A stretch of DNA of 64,000 bases from Pratylenchus scribneri (lineage: Eukaryota; Nematoda; Chromadorea; Rhabditida; Pratylenchidae). The notes beneath the pieces are model-generated. The model was not told the DNA's origin. It saw only the letters and a list, made by a program, of their open reading frames with translations, and searched no databases. The translations under genes and the position numbers were made by a program. Where the stretch lies: the NCBI GenBank assembly GCA_030063045.1, contig JAQSEB010000117.1:434001-498000 (forward strand). The letters run 5' to 3'. This document shows positions 53,801 through 64,000 of the stretch, in pieces; the first letter of the stretch is position 1, and each line of letters opens with the position of its first letter.

Positions 53801-54517
53801 CTCCAGCGCACTAGACATAGCCCTAATCCTAAACCCTAATCGGTCTGAAATTGAAATTTAATAGACTAAAATCGACCAAGTTGAATCGAATGAGTTCTAG
53901 AGCCTGCGCCTAGCTAATTCCAAGAATTTTCTATTAAAAACACAAATTTGACCCTCCTCTACCGTAAGTGCCGAATTCATTCACAACTTCACGGTTGCAT
54001 TCGCCCATGGAATTCATCTCAACCGATGGAAGAAGACATCGAGGCGTCTTTTTAGCCTCCCATCGAGAAATTCCCTAAAATACAATAAAGTCATTTTACA
54101 TGATATTACCAGATATTTGGGACTTTTTGGATCCAATGGATCCAATTGGAGACGATATCCAATGAAATAGCGGAATTTGAGCATTTCACGGCATTCCTCA
54201 TAATCCAATTCAATTGAAGAACGCCAAATTGAGGCGGAGGGCGGATTTGGCCTAGGAATAGGTTTAATTTGTTCTTTGATGTACAAAAATTCAAACCCAG
54301 AATTAATTGTTCCCGCCTCCTCTTTGTCCATTTCGATGGCCTTTTCCGGCTCCCAATTGCCCAATTTTTGAGCATTTCCGCAAATGAACATTTTCTCCCA
54401 TGGCCTAATCAAATTTGCCTTCACCGCAAAATACACCCTAATTCGTGATGGGCCACATTGTTGCCCTTGGCAGTCCATTGCCTCTGAAATTGATTTGGTA
54501 ATCTCATATGAAGACAT
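50844..54517 (-). CDS. GPCPD1: GPCPD1-like glycerophosphocholine phosphodiesterase (CBM20 + GDPD)
   Basis: Hydrolyses glycerophosphocholine to glycerol-3-phosphate and choline in animal homologs. N-terminal CBM20 starch-binding-type domain: [50 protein letters not shown] middle region ([18 protein letters not shown]) precedes the GDPD barrel: [73 protein letters not shown]. The catalytic His (GHRG) and the E/D pair (VEFDVQ) are intact. The C-terminus is Ser/Asn-rich and ends ANSSKEL. Start ATG 54517 precedes [14 protein letters not shown]. Two long introns (about 52681-53072 and 53593-53964) contain a dispersed repeat and a MITE-like element; the rest are about 45 nt. Confidence 0.92.
52725..53030 (+). 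repeat. Dispersed intronic repeat, copy 3
   Basis: Contains TTCCTATTTGTCCTACCGTA, TATCAATCAAATATTGCCCC, then GTTCATTGGGCCACTGGGAG and CTAAGCCTC in the same order as copies 1 and 2, antisense to the host gene. It lies in a GPCPD1 intron of about 390 nt. Confidence 0.85.
53645..53928. mobile_element. MITE-like element with 22-bp terminal inverted repeats
   Basis: The left end AATTCTCGGGAATTAGCTAG (then GCG) and the right end, read as reverse complement, AATTCTTGGAATTAGCTAG (then GCG) match with one gap and one mismatch. The 284-bp element is non-coding and occupies most of a GPCPD1 intron (about 53593-53964). The flanks show no certain target duplication. Confidence 0.6.
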
Positions 54518-55520
54518 TTGAATTGCAATGGAATTAGGCTAATAAAAATGGCCAGAAAAATAATCAATTATTTATTTTTTAATTTCACAATGGATGAATT
54601 TCATGGACGAATTGGCCATATAGGCCAATGTGAAAACAAAAACCAGTCCATTCGCCGGTTCGCCGGTGGAGTATGCCCCCAAGGGAAAGAAAACCTTCCA
54701 CGACTGACTGACTCGTCTCAATCTTCCCCTCTCATATTGGCGTTTACGTTTAGTTGTTTGTCCTGTCCCTGGAGGGGTGGGAGGTTCGAAAAAGGAATAC
54801 GTGAAAAAAGGGGCATCCAAAAGTCAATGTTGACTGCAAAAAAGGACAATGGGAGAGAATAGGGAATTGGTTGACAACACGGAGAACTAGAAAAGGAGCA
54901 CAAAAAGCAGTCGGATGGCCAATGTTAAGGACTCCGTGTAAGGGAATGCCAGCAAGTGGGAAAGGTCGATAGAAATGGAGCGAAGCCTTTGCCTAGAGGG
55001 AATTGAAAAAGTGGAAAAGGAGGGAAAAGGGAACTGCTAGGCCAAATCTCGTGGCCATATTCCCATCCATTGGCATTCATTGGGTGGGTGGAGGAACAAA
55101 ATTGGCTGAATTTGGCTTTGGAAACGCGGGACAAGAGCATTTATTCGGGTTATGTAAATAATGGCAAATGGAAAGGTATTAAATGGAATTAGAGAGGCAA
55201 TTCACGTTTCTAATTAAGCGGATTACCTTTTCGAATTGATGGGAAAATAAATTCTTAAATTATGTCTGGACTCTGGACCGGAGAAGGAAAGAACATGAAT
55301 TGGATTGAAATAATTTTAATTTAAAAAACTTCCGGAATCCGGATAGGAAAAAGAGCGGGGCGCTTTAAGGTCTCCTTCTTTTCATAGCTCGCTCCATTTT
55401 TCCATTTCAAACCTTATATTTCCATATAATGTGCACTCAAAAAAAATAAAAACATTCATAAAACCCGTTTCTCTACCCCCAAAAACCTTTTCCCACCATT
55501 TGTTCTTCTAAAAAATTATT
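54518..55520. other. Intergenic, no gene supported
   Basis: Upstream of the GPCPD1-like gene; presumably contains its promoter. Frames on either strand show no recognisable protein. Confidence 0.4.
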
Positions 55521-55603
55521 TGCCTTTGTTGGGATTCAAACCCACGCTCTCTTCATAAATTCCCTCTTCCAAGACCCTCAATCTTCACCACTCGGCCACA
55601 GGC
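55521..55603 (-). pseudogene. tRNA-Ser-like relic
   Basis: The minus strand reads GCCTGTGGCCGAGTGGTG (A-box-like) and later GTGGGTTTGAATCCCA (B-box), with acceptor ends GCCTGTG and CAAAGGC pairing at six of seven positions. The length of about 83 nt implies a long variable arm. GGA stands at the anticodon position (serine), but the anticodon stem does not pair well, so I call it a degenerate copy. Confidence 0.55.
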
Positions 55604-55702
55604 TTACACTTCCCTGGGTTTTTATAATTGCCCCCATTTCAACTTAAAATCCAAGAGGGAAATAAATTCTTAAAATTGTTATTTAATGCAAAAAAAATGT
55701 TC

Positions 55703-55784
55703 TGACGAGAGTGGGATTCGAACCCACGCCTCCGAAGAGACTGGTGCCTTAAACCAGCGCCTTAGACCGCTCGGCCATCTCGCC
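55703..55784 (-). tRNA. tRNA-Leu(AAG)
   Basis: The minus-strand sequence begins GGCGAGATGGCCGAGCGGTC and ends GGTTCGAATCCCACTCTCGT plus CA. The acceptor stem GGCGAGA/TCTCGTC pairs fully (one G-U). The anticodon arm CTGGT-TTAAGGC-ACCAG gives anticodon AAG (codon CUU). The long variable arm (TCTCTTCGGAGG region) is the type II form expected for leucine. 82 nt, no intron, no encoded CCA. Confidence 0.95.
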
Positions 55785-55938
55785 TTCTGACTGTGGATGG
55801 AATATTTTTCAATAGAATGGAAGCAGAATTCTTAAATTTGTCTGGACTTGGATATGAAGAAGATAAATTCAATTTTGATTTTAATTAATTAATTTTTATT
55901 TTAACAAAAAAACAAATTTAAAACAAATCAAAAAAAAA

Positions 55939-58167
55939 TTATTTGGAGGCAATCGATTCCAGTTTTGGACGTTTAAACCATTTCTTCACCCCTTTTTCCA
56001 GTTTTAATCTTTTTCGGATTGGTCCATTTTCCTCCTCTTCCATTTCTTTTTCTTCTTCTTCTCCATTTTTCTTCTCTTCATTTGTCCAATTTTTCATCAT
56101 TTCTTTCAGTGCCCGTTCCACCGCCTTTTTTCTTCTTCTCATTGTTTGCCTGAAAATATCCAAATTTTAATTTCAATTCAATTTCCCCCAACTGACCCCT
56201 CTTCTTCATCCTCCGGTTCATCCCGATCCTTCTCCTCTTCATCTTCTTCCCAAATTAAATCGGCTTTTTCTGCCATTTGCCTAAACCATTCTTCCCTTGA
56301 TTTCCTCTTCTTCATCCGATGTTCCAGTGATTCCAATTCTGTGCCCAATTCGACCATTTTTTTGCAATTTATCAACAATTTTTCATCATCCACTGCCAAC
56401 AATTCCAAATCTTCCTCTAAAATTAATCGAATTAATCCAATTTTCATAATATTTCCGCAAACCTCGGTTCATATTCCGGCAAATTTTCTGATAATTATGC
56501 AAATCCAGAGGATCGACAAAAAGCACTGAAAGACCGGCCTTCGATGCCCTCGCCGTCCTACCACTTCGATGAATATAATTCTATAAAAATTAATTAAAAA
56601 ATTAATTTCTAATTTAATTTACTTCGGTGGTTTTTGGTGTTTGATAATGGATTATATTTTGCACCGAATGGAAATCCAAGCCTCGAGCCGCAACATCCGT
56701 TGCCAAAAGGATGGAATTTTCGGAGGCTAAAAAAGAATTTTAAAATATTTTTATTCAATTTTTTAACCTTCAAATCGCTCCAAATTTTTAAGCCTTTCCT
56801 TCTCTTTCATTCTTCCATGCAAAATTCGTGGAAATGGCCCATTTGGTGGAGTCAATTTCCTCAACAATGCTTGGAGTCGGCGAATCGCTGATACGGAATT
56901 GCCGAATATCAAAGTTCGCCCGCCGTATCGACGAAGTAAATAAAACAAATTTGTGTCCTTAAAAAATTATAATTTTAATTTATTTAAATATTTCAACAAA
57001 CTTTTTGTAAAAGATCGGCACAATTCATTCGGCATTCAATCAATGTTTTTGGTGTTTTTTGTGTCGATGTTAAATCCACCACCACCAATTTGCTTGCTCC
57101 TTTCCTCATCCACATCGATTGGGCAATTCGACGAACCCAAAATAATAAATTTAAATAAAAATTATTCAAACTAAAAACCTTTTGTTTTGGGTCAACAATG
57201 GTGGAATGTTGTTGAACATTGGTGGATTTTTCACCTTTTTTGATTGGAATATGATGAGTGAATGTCAAAGTTGCGGAGTAAATCAATGTTTGAAGTTGGA
57301 ATTTTCCATCCAATTGCATTTTAATATTCCTTTCAATTAATTAACCATTTATTATTTAAATATTAAACAAAACCGGTGAATGTCGTGCACAATATGCTTC
57401 AATTCCTCAAAATGGCCCTGTTCCAACATTCGATCGATTTCATCCACCACCAGCATTTCCATTCCACTTAAATCATCCAAATGTTCTTCGCCCATCTGCT
57501 TTAGTGCCCACAATCTCCCAGGCGTTGCCACAATCACATCTGGCCGTGTTTTGAGCAATCTTTGCTGTTTTTGTTCACTCATTCCACCAACAATCTAAAA
57601 AGCATAAAATTTAAATAATTATTAATAAATAAGTAACCGAAATTGTGTGCATTCCTCGTGGAGATATTTTGATTGAAAGTTGCTTTAAAACATTAGTGAT
57701 CTATTCAATTAATTAACTAATTAGATTACGAAATTAATAAAATAAAATACCTGTATGGCCAATTCCCTAGTAGGTGCGATAATAACAGCGAAAAGTTTGA
57801 CCTCATCTTTTGCCAAATTTTGCCTTCCATCGGCCAACCATTTTTCCATGATTGGAATTGCGAATGAAAGTGTCTTTCCACTGCCCTACAAAATAGTACT
57901 TTATTAATGTTTTTATACAAATAAAAACCGTTTCTGCTGCACCAATCACATCCTTGCTTTGTTTTGTTGCTTGTGGAATAATTGCTCGTTGTATTGGGGT
58001 CGGCGATTTGAAACTTAATTAATTTGGTATTTTACACAAAAAGGTTCCAAAACTGACCCCATATTTTTAATACTTTCCAGCACTTGTTCTGAAGAAATAA
58101 TATCCTCCCAACAGCCATTTTTATCATCATCATTTTTGACAATATTCTGGATACCCGCCGATTCCAT
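55939..58167 (-). CDS. DDX24: DEAD-box RNA helicase, DDX24/Mak5-like (DEID variant)
   Basis: ATP-dependent RNA helicase; the Mak5/DDX24 group acts in 60S ribosome assembly in the nucleolus. Motifs in order: Q motif [14 protein letters not shown], motif I AAETGSGKT, Ia [10 protein letters not shown], Ib [79 protein letters not shown]. Motif II reads DEID rather than DEAD. The region around [19 protein letters not shown] and the long insertion between III and IV (about 57010-57310) fit DDX24. The C-terminus is acidic ([17 protein letters not shown]) then basic ([15 protein letters not shown]). Start ATG 58167 ([13 protein letters not shown]). The protein is shorter at the N-terminus than human DDX24, which has a long lysine-rich extension. 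Confidence 0.9.
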
Positions 58168-58437
58168 TTTTTTTATAAATTAAAGCACTAATCTGCTGAA
58201 AATGGAAAAGAATTAAAAATATTGTTTTGGATAAATAAAGGAATCGAAAGTTTTTAAAACGATTTTAATGGTTAATGGAATAAATTAAAATATTTTATGC
58301 AAAACAATCGAATCAATTTAGTCTAAAAAGTTATAACATGGAGATGAGAAATTTAAAACAAAAACAATATGAGATGGAATGGATTTAGTCAATCAACCCG
58401 CAAATAATAATTTAGTCATTTTGCGCCGAATTCAATT

Positions 58438-59829
58438 TCACATTGCGAATGCCTTCAAGATTTGGTCTTTCAATTGTTCATCGGCGAATAAGTTCCATCC
58501 TTCAGATTCCATTACTTCCTTCAGGTTCATTTTGATGAAGTCGAGTGCACTGGCTTTGAGTTGTTCTGCCGAATAGAAATTGGCCAATTGCAACACTGCA
58601 GAGGCATTTTCACTCCATATTTGATCGATCAATTCGCGTTCGCAAAAGAGCTAAAAATTAAAAAAGTTTGATTTATAAAAATGATTAATTTTTATACCTT
58701 CAAACGAATGAGTTCATATTTGTCGGCGGCCTTCAGCAATTCTACGGCCATTCCCCCATAATCCGGTTCCTTTCCACTGTATCTAAAAATCAAAAATTTA
58801 AAAAATTGTTTTTTAACGAAATTGCTTACATGAAGCGGAGCATTTTCTCAATAACATCCCCATTCATGTCCGGAATTTTGATAATATTGTCGTTGTTCTC
58901 GTGGAACATGGCACCAAAAACCGGCGATCGGCAATACAAAATGTTTTTGTGGACCTCAAAAGTTGGATTTGACAAAAATTTATATTCTGAGTTGAACCTT
59001 GAACTCTTTCTCATCAGCTGACGAAATGATCTTGCAATCCGAGAACCGACCCGTTTCAAACAAATGGATCATATCCCCCATTTGACATTCGGGCACTTCA
59101 ACATTGTTGATCTTAACAATTCTTTCTAATTTTAATTGGAAGACACAAAAATTACCTCCTGCTGGATTGTCAGTTTGCAAATAATTGTAAGTCGATCGCC
59201 GCCAAAGTAACCATTTTCCGCATTGAACAGGTCTTCCCTTTTGATCAACTTAGCAGAGCCCCAACACTTGGTCTTGCCGGCCGAATTCACAAATTTCTTG
59301 TAGTTTTTGGCCACTAAAATGTCGTTATTTTAGAAAAGATAATTCAGCGTTACCTTTTATTACGAATTCTTTGCCGTCGGATTTGCGTATTGAGAATTGA
59401 TATTTTGCCTCCACTTCCTCATTGTTAGAGTCGATGCAATGAATGAACAACGAAACATAATCCTTGGATTCTTCTTCACGTCCATTTGGATAAATTTTCA
59501 TTCCCCATTTTATAAGTTGGCTCTTCGATGTTGTAGTACTCAAAAGTAAAGTTTAAGTGAAGAATTATATAATTTAAATACATGAATTCGGTAGATTTCA
59601 ACCATTCTCCACATTCCTTGTACTCGGAAAAGTTTTCAATCTTAATAGTTAAAGTAAACTAAAATTTTTTAATAAATAAAAACCAACCGTCCAGATGAAC
59701 TTTTCACTGCAAAAATTAGGAAATATTATTTATTTTTTATAAATTATTATATTTTTACCTTGTGGTCCCCAATTGGCTGGTGTGGAAATTGAATTTTTCG
59801 GCGGCATTTTGATTGTTATTCGACGACAT
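58438..59829 (-). CDS. MATH-BTB protein, SPOP-like CUL3 substrate adaptor
   Basis: In this family the MATH domain binds substrates and BTB/3-box binds CUL3, making an E3 ubiquitin ligase. MATH starts SEKFIWT (split by an intron), then TIKIENFSEYKECGEWLKST, LIKWGMKIYPNGREEESKDY, VEAKYQFSIRKSDGKEFVIK and WGSAKLIKREDLFNAENGYF. BTB: MGDMIHLFETGRFSDCKI, TFEVHKNILYCRSPVFGAMF, MNGDVIEKMLRFMYSGKEPD, VELLKAADKYELIRLK. A BACK/3-box-like end follows: ERELIDQIWSENASAVLQLA and AEQLKASALDFIKMNLKEVM, ending ILKAFAM. Nine exons with introns of about 45-65 nt. ATG 59829 gives MSSNNNQNAAEKF. It is 271 bp upstream of the helicase gene on the same strand and divergent from the APC-like gene. Confidence 0.9.
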
Positions 59830-60629
59830 AATTGAATTGATTGGATGTTAGAGATTGTTAATATTTTTGCTTTTTGAGCTGAAATAAATTAATATTAATG
59901 TATTAAGCTTAATGTTGCTTGAAAAGACAATAATTAAATGCCGAAAAGATGCCATGCTAGGCTAGTGTTAGATACTATTAAAAATTTTTAAAAGCTTTCA
60001 ATATCTGGGGTTCGGGTAATGTTTACGCATTTCACTAAAAAAGTCTTTATTATTATTTCATTTAAATATTTTATGGTTTAACATTTACAATTTTATGTTT
60101 TGAAACCAGTTTTTTAGAAGTTTTCTTATACGCTGACGCTCATTTCTAAATTTTTGATTTAATTAATTCTCGAAAATTGAAGATTGAAAAAGAAATTGAA
60201 AAGGAATAGGAAAAGTGAAAATGAATGAAAAGTAAAGTGAAGTGAAAACCGATTTTGTTTGGATTTAATGTCTTAAGGTTTGGATATAATGTCTTAAGGT
60301 TTGGATAAAATGTCTACGGAATTTTTTCGTTTCGGCGAAGGCGTTGGCGATGGCGACCGACTGGCGAGGCGAATGAACAATGAAGCGTAAATGCGTAAGT
60401 AAAGTACATATTTATTTTAAATAATAAAATAAGAAATAACCATTTAGTATATTAGGATACGTCTATGCATTACTGGGAACGGAACGGGGTATACAATTAC
60501 GAGTTACGACGCACTAACACTAGCACCGAAATTTGCTAGTTCGTTCGACATCACATCTTTTTAAAACAATAAGATTAAAGATTTCAAAAAATTAACTTGC
60601 TTTATTACTTTATTAATTTTTAACAGGTT
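59830..60629. promoter_or_regulatory. Divergent intergenic region with a short tandem repeat
   Basis: Separates the MATH-BTB (-) and APC-like (+) genes, so it probably holds both promoters. Bases 60258-60312 contain nearly three copies of a 20-bp word (TGTCTTAAGGTTTGGATAAA type). A TTTTTAACAG acceptor lies three bases before the APC-like ATG and could be a trans-splice or 5' UTR intron site. Confidence 0.45.
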
Positions 60630-63600
60630 ATGAATTCATTATTGTCCTCAAATAAAGATGGTTACTATCATCAATCAACATCATTAAATGTTCGTTCGAG
60701 TCAGTCTACATCGTCATTTAATCAACTGATTGACAATCTCATTAACAATTTATCTTTATATCAATCGGAAAATGCAAAATTATCAAAAGAATTGTTGAAT
60801 TCTGATGATATACATAAAATATTTGACAAAATTGAAGAAATTATCAACCAACAATATCCGCAAAATAAAAGGTTTATAAATTCTCATTTTAATAAAAATG
60901 TTTTAAATAATAGATCCAATGCTTTGGCAATTCTTTCAACAGCTAGAACTCTTTTTCTTCATCTAATATTCCTAAGAAATGGATGCGAATCAAGGGAAAT
61001 GTTGGCGCAACAAATTGAATCAGTTTTGGATGCATTACAACAAACCACCAAATATTCACATGATCAATTTTATGGCCCCGTTAAAGCGCTGGAAAATAGG
61101 AAATTACAAATTTCATTGGGTAAATTTATCTGTTTAAATTAATTTTAAGAATGTAAATTTTAGGATTGGTGGAAGCACTCACCGAAATGCTTGTTCTCGA
61201 CATTGATATATTCGGCATTCAATTGGATGGCTATGAAAAATGCAGCAAATTACGGCGGTCCATTGGCAATTCTTTGATGAATTTGGTTTATCGACAAAGA
61301 GAGGCAAAACATAAATTATGCGCAAATCAAAAATTTTTACATAAAATTGCCGAAATAATTGTCAAAACCAATCCATTGGTTCAGGTTTGATTAGAAAAAA
61401 TTCATAAATTGAATTCACTTACAGTTTTATGCCGGTCTCATCCAAAATATTTCCTATAATGCGGATCAACAAATTGCGAGCCAAATTTCCATTACCGTAC
61501 ATCCTTTGGTTTGTGCAGCAGTGCAAACTGCTTATGAAAATGATACAAAATTCGACTTGACAAAAATGCAATCTCAAAGGAGGCAAAATTTACTCAAAAT
61601 TCTTTCGGCCCTTTGGAATTTGGCCGAAGATCCGGTTGAGAATAAGCATGTGGTAAATAATTTTGGGTCATTTACAAAATGTATTAATCTCATTTAGATG
61701 TGCAATTTGGTACCACAATTCGTGCCATTGCTTTTGAAAATAATGTTCAGTGACCAACGGGAACTCCCATTTATTCAAGCGGCCGCCGGAATTTTGAAGC
61801 ATTTATGCAGTTAAGGATGGTTTTATTATTCTTCTAATTATTATTTTATTTTAGCTTTTATACTTCAATATCCGGATTTATTTGCCAAAATCCATAAAAA
61901 GGGCATCCTCTTCGCATTTATTCGCCAATTTTCTTCATCCTCACCCGATTTGGTCACCGACTCAATTAATGCACTTTGCATACTTTCTTCACATCCATTT
62001 ATTGCCAGAGAAATTTTGGCCCAAGAAACTTACATTCAGCAGGTTTTATTCCATTTATTTTCAATATTTTCAAGCATTTTTAGATTAATTATTTGGTTAG
62101 AAGCACAAATGAAGGAATTTCACGGGCTTCGCGAACATTGTTGGACACAATTTATTCGGCATCAATTTTCTACCAATTTAAATCATCCGGGAGACCAGCT
62201 GAAACGTGCTGTAATTCAATGGATCAATGGTCGACAAAAGGACAATTTAATGAACCAAGTTTACATTAATTATTTAAATAATTTAATTAAAATTAACCAA
62301 AATAGTCAATCAACATTTGAAAATTGTGAATTATTCGTCAACTTTGCCAAGAACATTCCAACAACAATATTCAAATTCAAAACAACAAATTCATTTTACG
62401 GATGACCAAAATATTTTGAATACACCAAAAGGAATTTTAAAACAACAAAATCAATCAGGATCAGGTTTTTTTGCCCTTTATTTCTTCATTAATTCCTTAT
62501 AAATTTTTAGGAGATTGGCAATTGCCGGATGAAATTCACAAAAATCAAATGGAAAATAACAACAAATTGGAAGAAGAGGATATTTCCAACGCATTCATCG
62601 ATGAACCATCGGCCATAACCGGAGGAGGACAGGATTTACCGACCAGTGTCCAATGCACCCGAGAAGTTAGCCCACGGAGTTGTTCATTCAATTCAATCAA
62701 TAATGATGAAAAAGTAAATTTTCACATTTTATTATAATCCTTTTAAACAATTTAGAATGGATGGAATTCGGTTCAATCCACGTCGGTTCGAAGCAGCGGA
62801 ATGCAATCATCGAGGGCAAGTGCTTCCGAATTGCCCGATTCCCCATCACAATGGGCAACGCAAAATGCACAAAAAGTTTATCAATTGAAGGAAATGGAGG
62901 TTAAAACCCAGCATAAATAATTAAATAAAATATTTTTAGATACAAATTTTGAAAGCATTGGACGAAAATAAACAAAGTGGCCAATGCACAAATGCAAATG
63001 TGAGCGGAGATACGGAGAATAACCAAAACCAGGCAAATGATGAGCCGGCGGAAAATGAAGAAGGAAAAATATTGGAGGAAGAGGAAATTGGAGGATTGGA
63101 TCAAATTGAGGAAGAGGAAATTCCATGGTTGGTCAAAATAATTAATTTAAATAATATTTTTAATTTTGCAGTTTATTAACCCAAGTAATTCGTGATTATA
63201 TGCCAAAACCAGGGCAAAATTTTGGCCAAATTCCACATTTTAATCCAACACAAAATTCCACTCCAATTTTGACGCCAATTTCCTGCAATTCGCCGTGTAA
63301 ATCGCCGACAATTCGAAATGAAACGGCGAAGAGAAGAAAAGGTGGCCATCAATATTTGTACGGTTTTGGTGGTGGCGGTGACCTTTTGGATCAGAGTATT
63401 GCCGCCGTAATGCCACCGCATCGACTTTTTGTGAGCAGAAATACTTCCGGCGGTTCGCTGGACAATTCAAATTCACCCAATTTGATGAAACATAATAAGT
63501 CAATTTATTTATTAATTTATTTATTTGTACTAAAATAAAATATTTTAAGTAGCGAGGATGATGATTTGGATGGCCAAATTCAGGAGGCAATTTCAGCAAA

Positions 63601-64000
63601 ATTCCCTTTGGATGTAGCGAGGGAAATTGAGGCCCAAATAATTACAGTTGATTGCGAAAAAATCTCAGCGTCGAATAAAAATGAAAGCAATAAGTGGTGA
63701 GCAAATTTAATTTATTAAAAATAAATTATTTTTTAATTTTAGTGGTTCAACTTCATCAGAAAAGAATTCACAACAAAAAGAGTTAGTTTTTAAAGATATA
63801 TGGAATTAATTTAAATTAAATTAACAGAAAATTGCGATCTCCACAAAAATTGGTGAAGGCAGAAAATTATTGGTCAAAAACAAAGAAAATTGGTCCTCCG
63901 CCATTGGCACCAAAACCGAAATTAATTCAACCACAAAAAATAAATAAAAAATGGGAAAATATACAAAAATAATTATGCAATTTTTCAGGTGAAGAGATCA
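60630..64000 (+). CDS. apr-1: APC/APR-1-like armadillo-repeat protein, 3' end outside window
   Basis: APC proteins scaffold the beta-catenin destruction complex and bind the cytoskeleton. The N-terminal region (MNSLLSSNKDGYYHQSTSLN) has helical segments (FNQLIDNLINNLSLYQSENA). The armadillo core follows: KLRRSIGNSLMNLVYRQREA, QFYAGLIQNISYNAD (matching the APC position VLRNLSWRAD), LLKILSALWNLAEDPVENKH (APC: SVLSALWNLSAHCTENK) and PFIQAAAGILKHLCS. The later part is low-complexity with acidic stretches (GKILEEEEIGG) and Ser-rich motifs (SPRSCSFNS). There are many introns of about 45 nt. An apparent stop at 63970 is followed by a good acceptor (TTTTTCAG, 63988), so a further exon is likely and the gene should be treated as incomplete. 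The APC assignment rests on the armadillo segment. Confidence 0.75.

Overview
This is a eukaryotic nuclear window, almost certainly from a nematode. Coding exons are joined by very short introns (mostly about 35-65 nt, GT..AG, with at least one good GC..AG candidate). The encoded proteins are closest to nematode or animal families: an APR-1-like APC protein, a PCTAIRE kinase, syndapin, a MATH-BTB protein, and TIMP next to a matrix metalloproteinase. Base composition is AT-rich with many TTGGCC/AATTGGCC words. I favour a clade IV (tylenchid, plant-parasitic-type) nematode, but that assignment is inference. Exon joins were read by eye, so internal splice sites are approximate unless stated.

Layout. 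0.6-7.6 kb (-): full ABCC/MRP transporter, with a foldback element and a minisatellite in its long introns. 9.1-9.5 kb (+): small Cys-rich membrane protein. 10.6-11.6 kb (+): REEP1-4-type ER-shaping protein. 13.2-16.0 kb (+): PACSIN/syndapin with a tRNA-derived SINE in one intron, convergent with a PCTAIRE-type CDK (16.4-19.5 kb, -). 19.5-22.7 kb: gene-poor, purine-rich DNA leading into a 29-bp minisatellite (22.7-23.8 kb). 24.0-25.9 kb (+): Cys-rich, probably GPI-anchored surface protein. 26.2-29.8 kb (-): multi-C2H2 nuclear protein. 32.0-34.0 kb (+): alanine-glyoxylate aminotransferase. 34.2-34.6 kb (-): UFM1. 35.6-37.0 kb (-): zinc-fold DNA-binding-like protein. 37.8-39.6 kb (-): peptide-type GPCR. 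39.6-43.2 kb: a second gene-poor, purine-rich stretch leading into a second, 2.2-kb 29-bp minisatellite. 45.7-49.6 kb: secretome cluster (Cys-rich secreted peptide, Gly-rich YGGGG peptide, TIMP, MMP). 50.0-50.6 kb: third copy of the 31/32-bp minisatellite. 50.8-54.5 kb (-): GPCPD1-like glycerophosphodiesterase with a CBM20 domain. 55.5-55.8 kb: tRNA-Ser-like relic and tRNA-Leu(AAG). 55.9-58.2 kb (-): DDX24/Mak5-like helicase. 58.4-59.8 kb (-): SPOP-like MATH-BTB adaptor. 60.6 kb to the window end (+): APC/APR-1-like armadillo protein, incomplete.

Most genes are unrelated housekeeping or signalling functions. The one functional pairing is the protease (MMP) and its inhibitor family member (TIMP), adjacent and co-oriented. 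The main unexpected structure is repetitive. Two apparently related minisatellite families form five arrays, one with a 9-monomer higher-order repeat. Several foldback/MITE-like elements and a three-copy dispersed family occupy most introns longer than about 250 bp.
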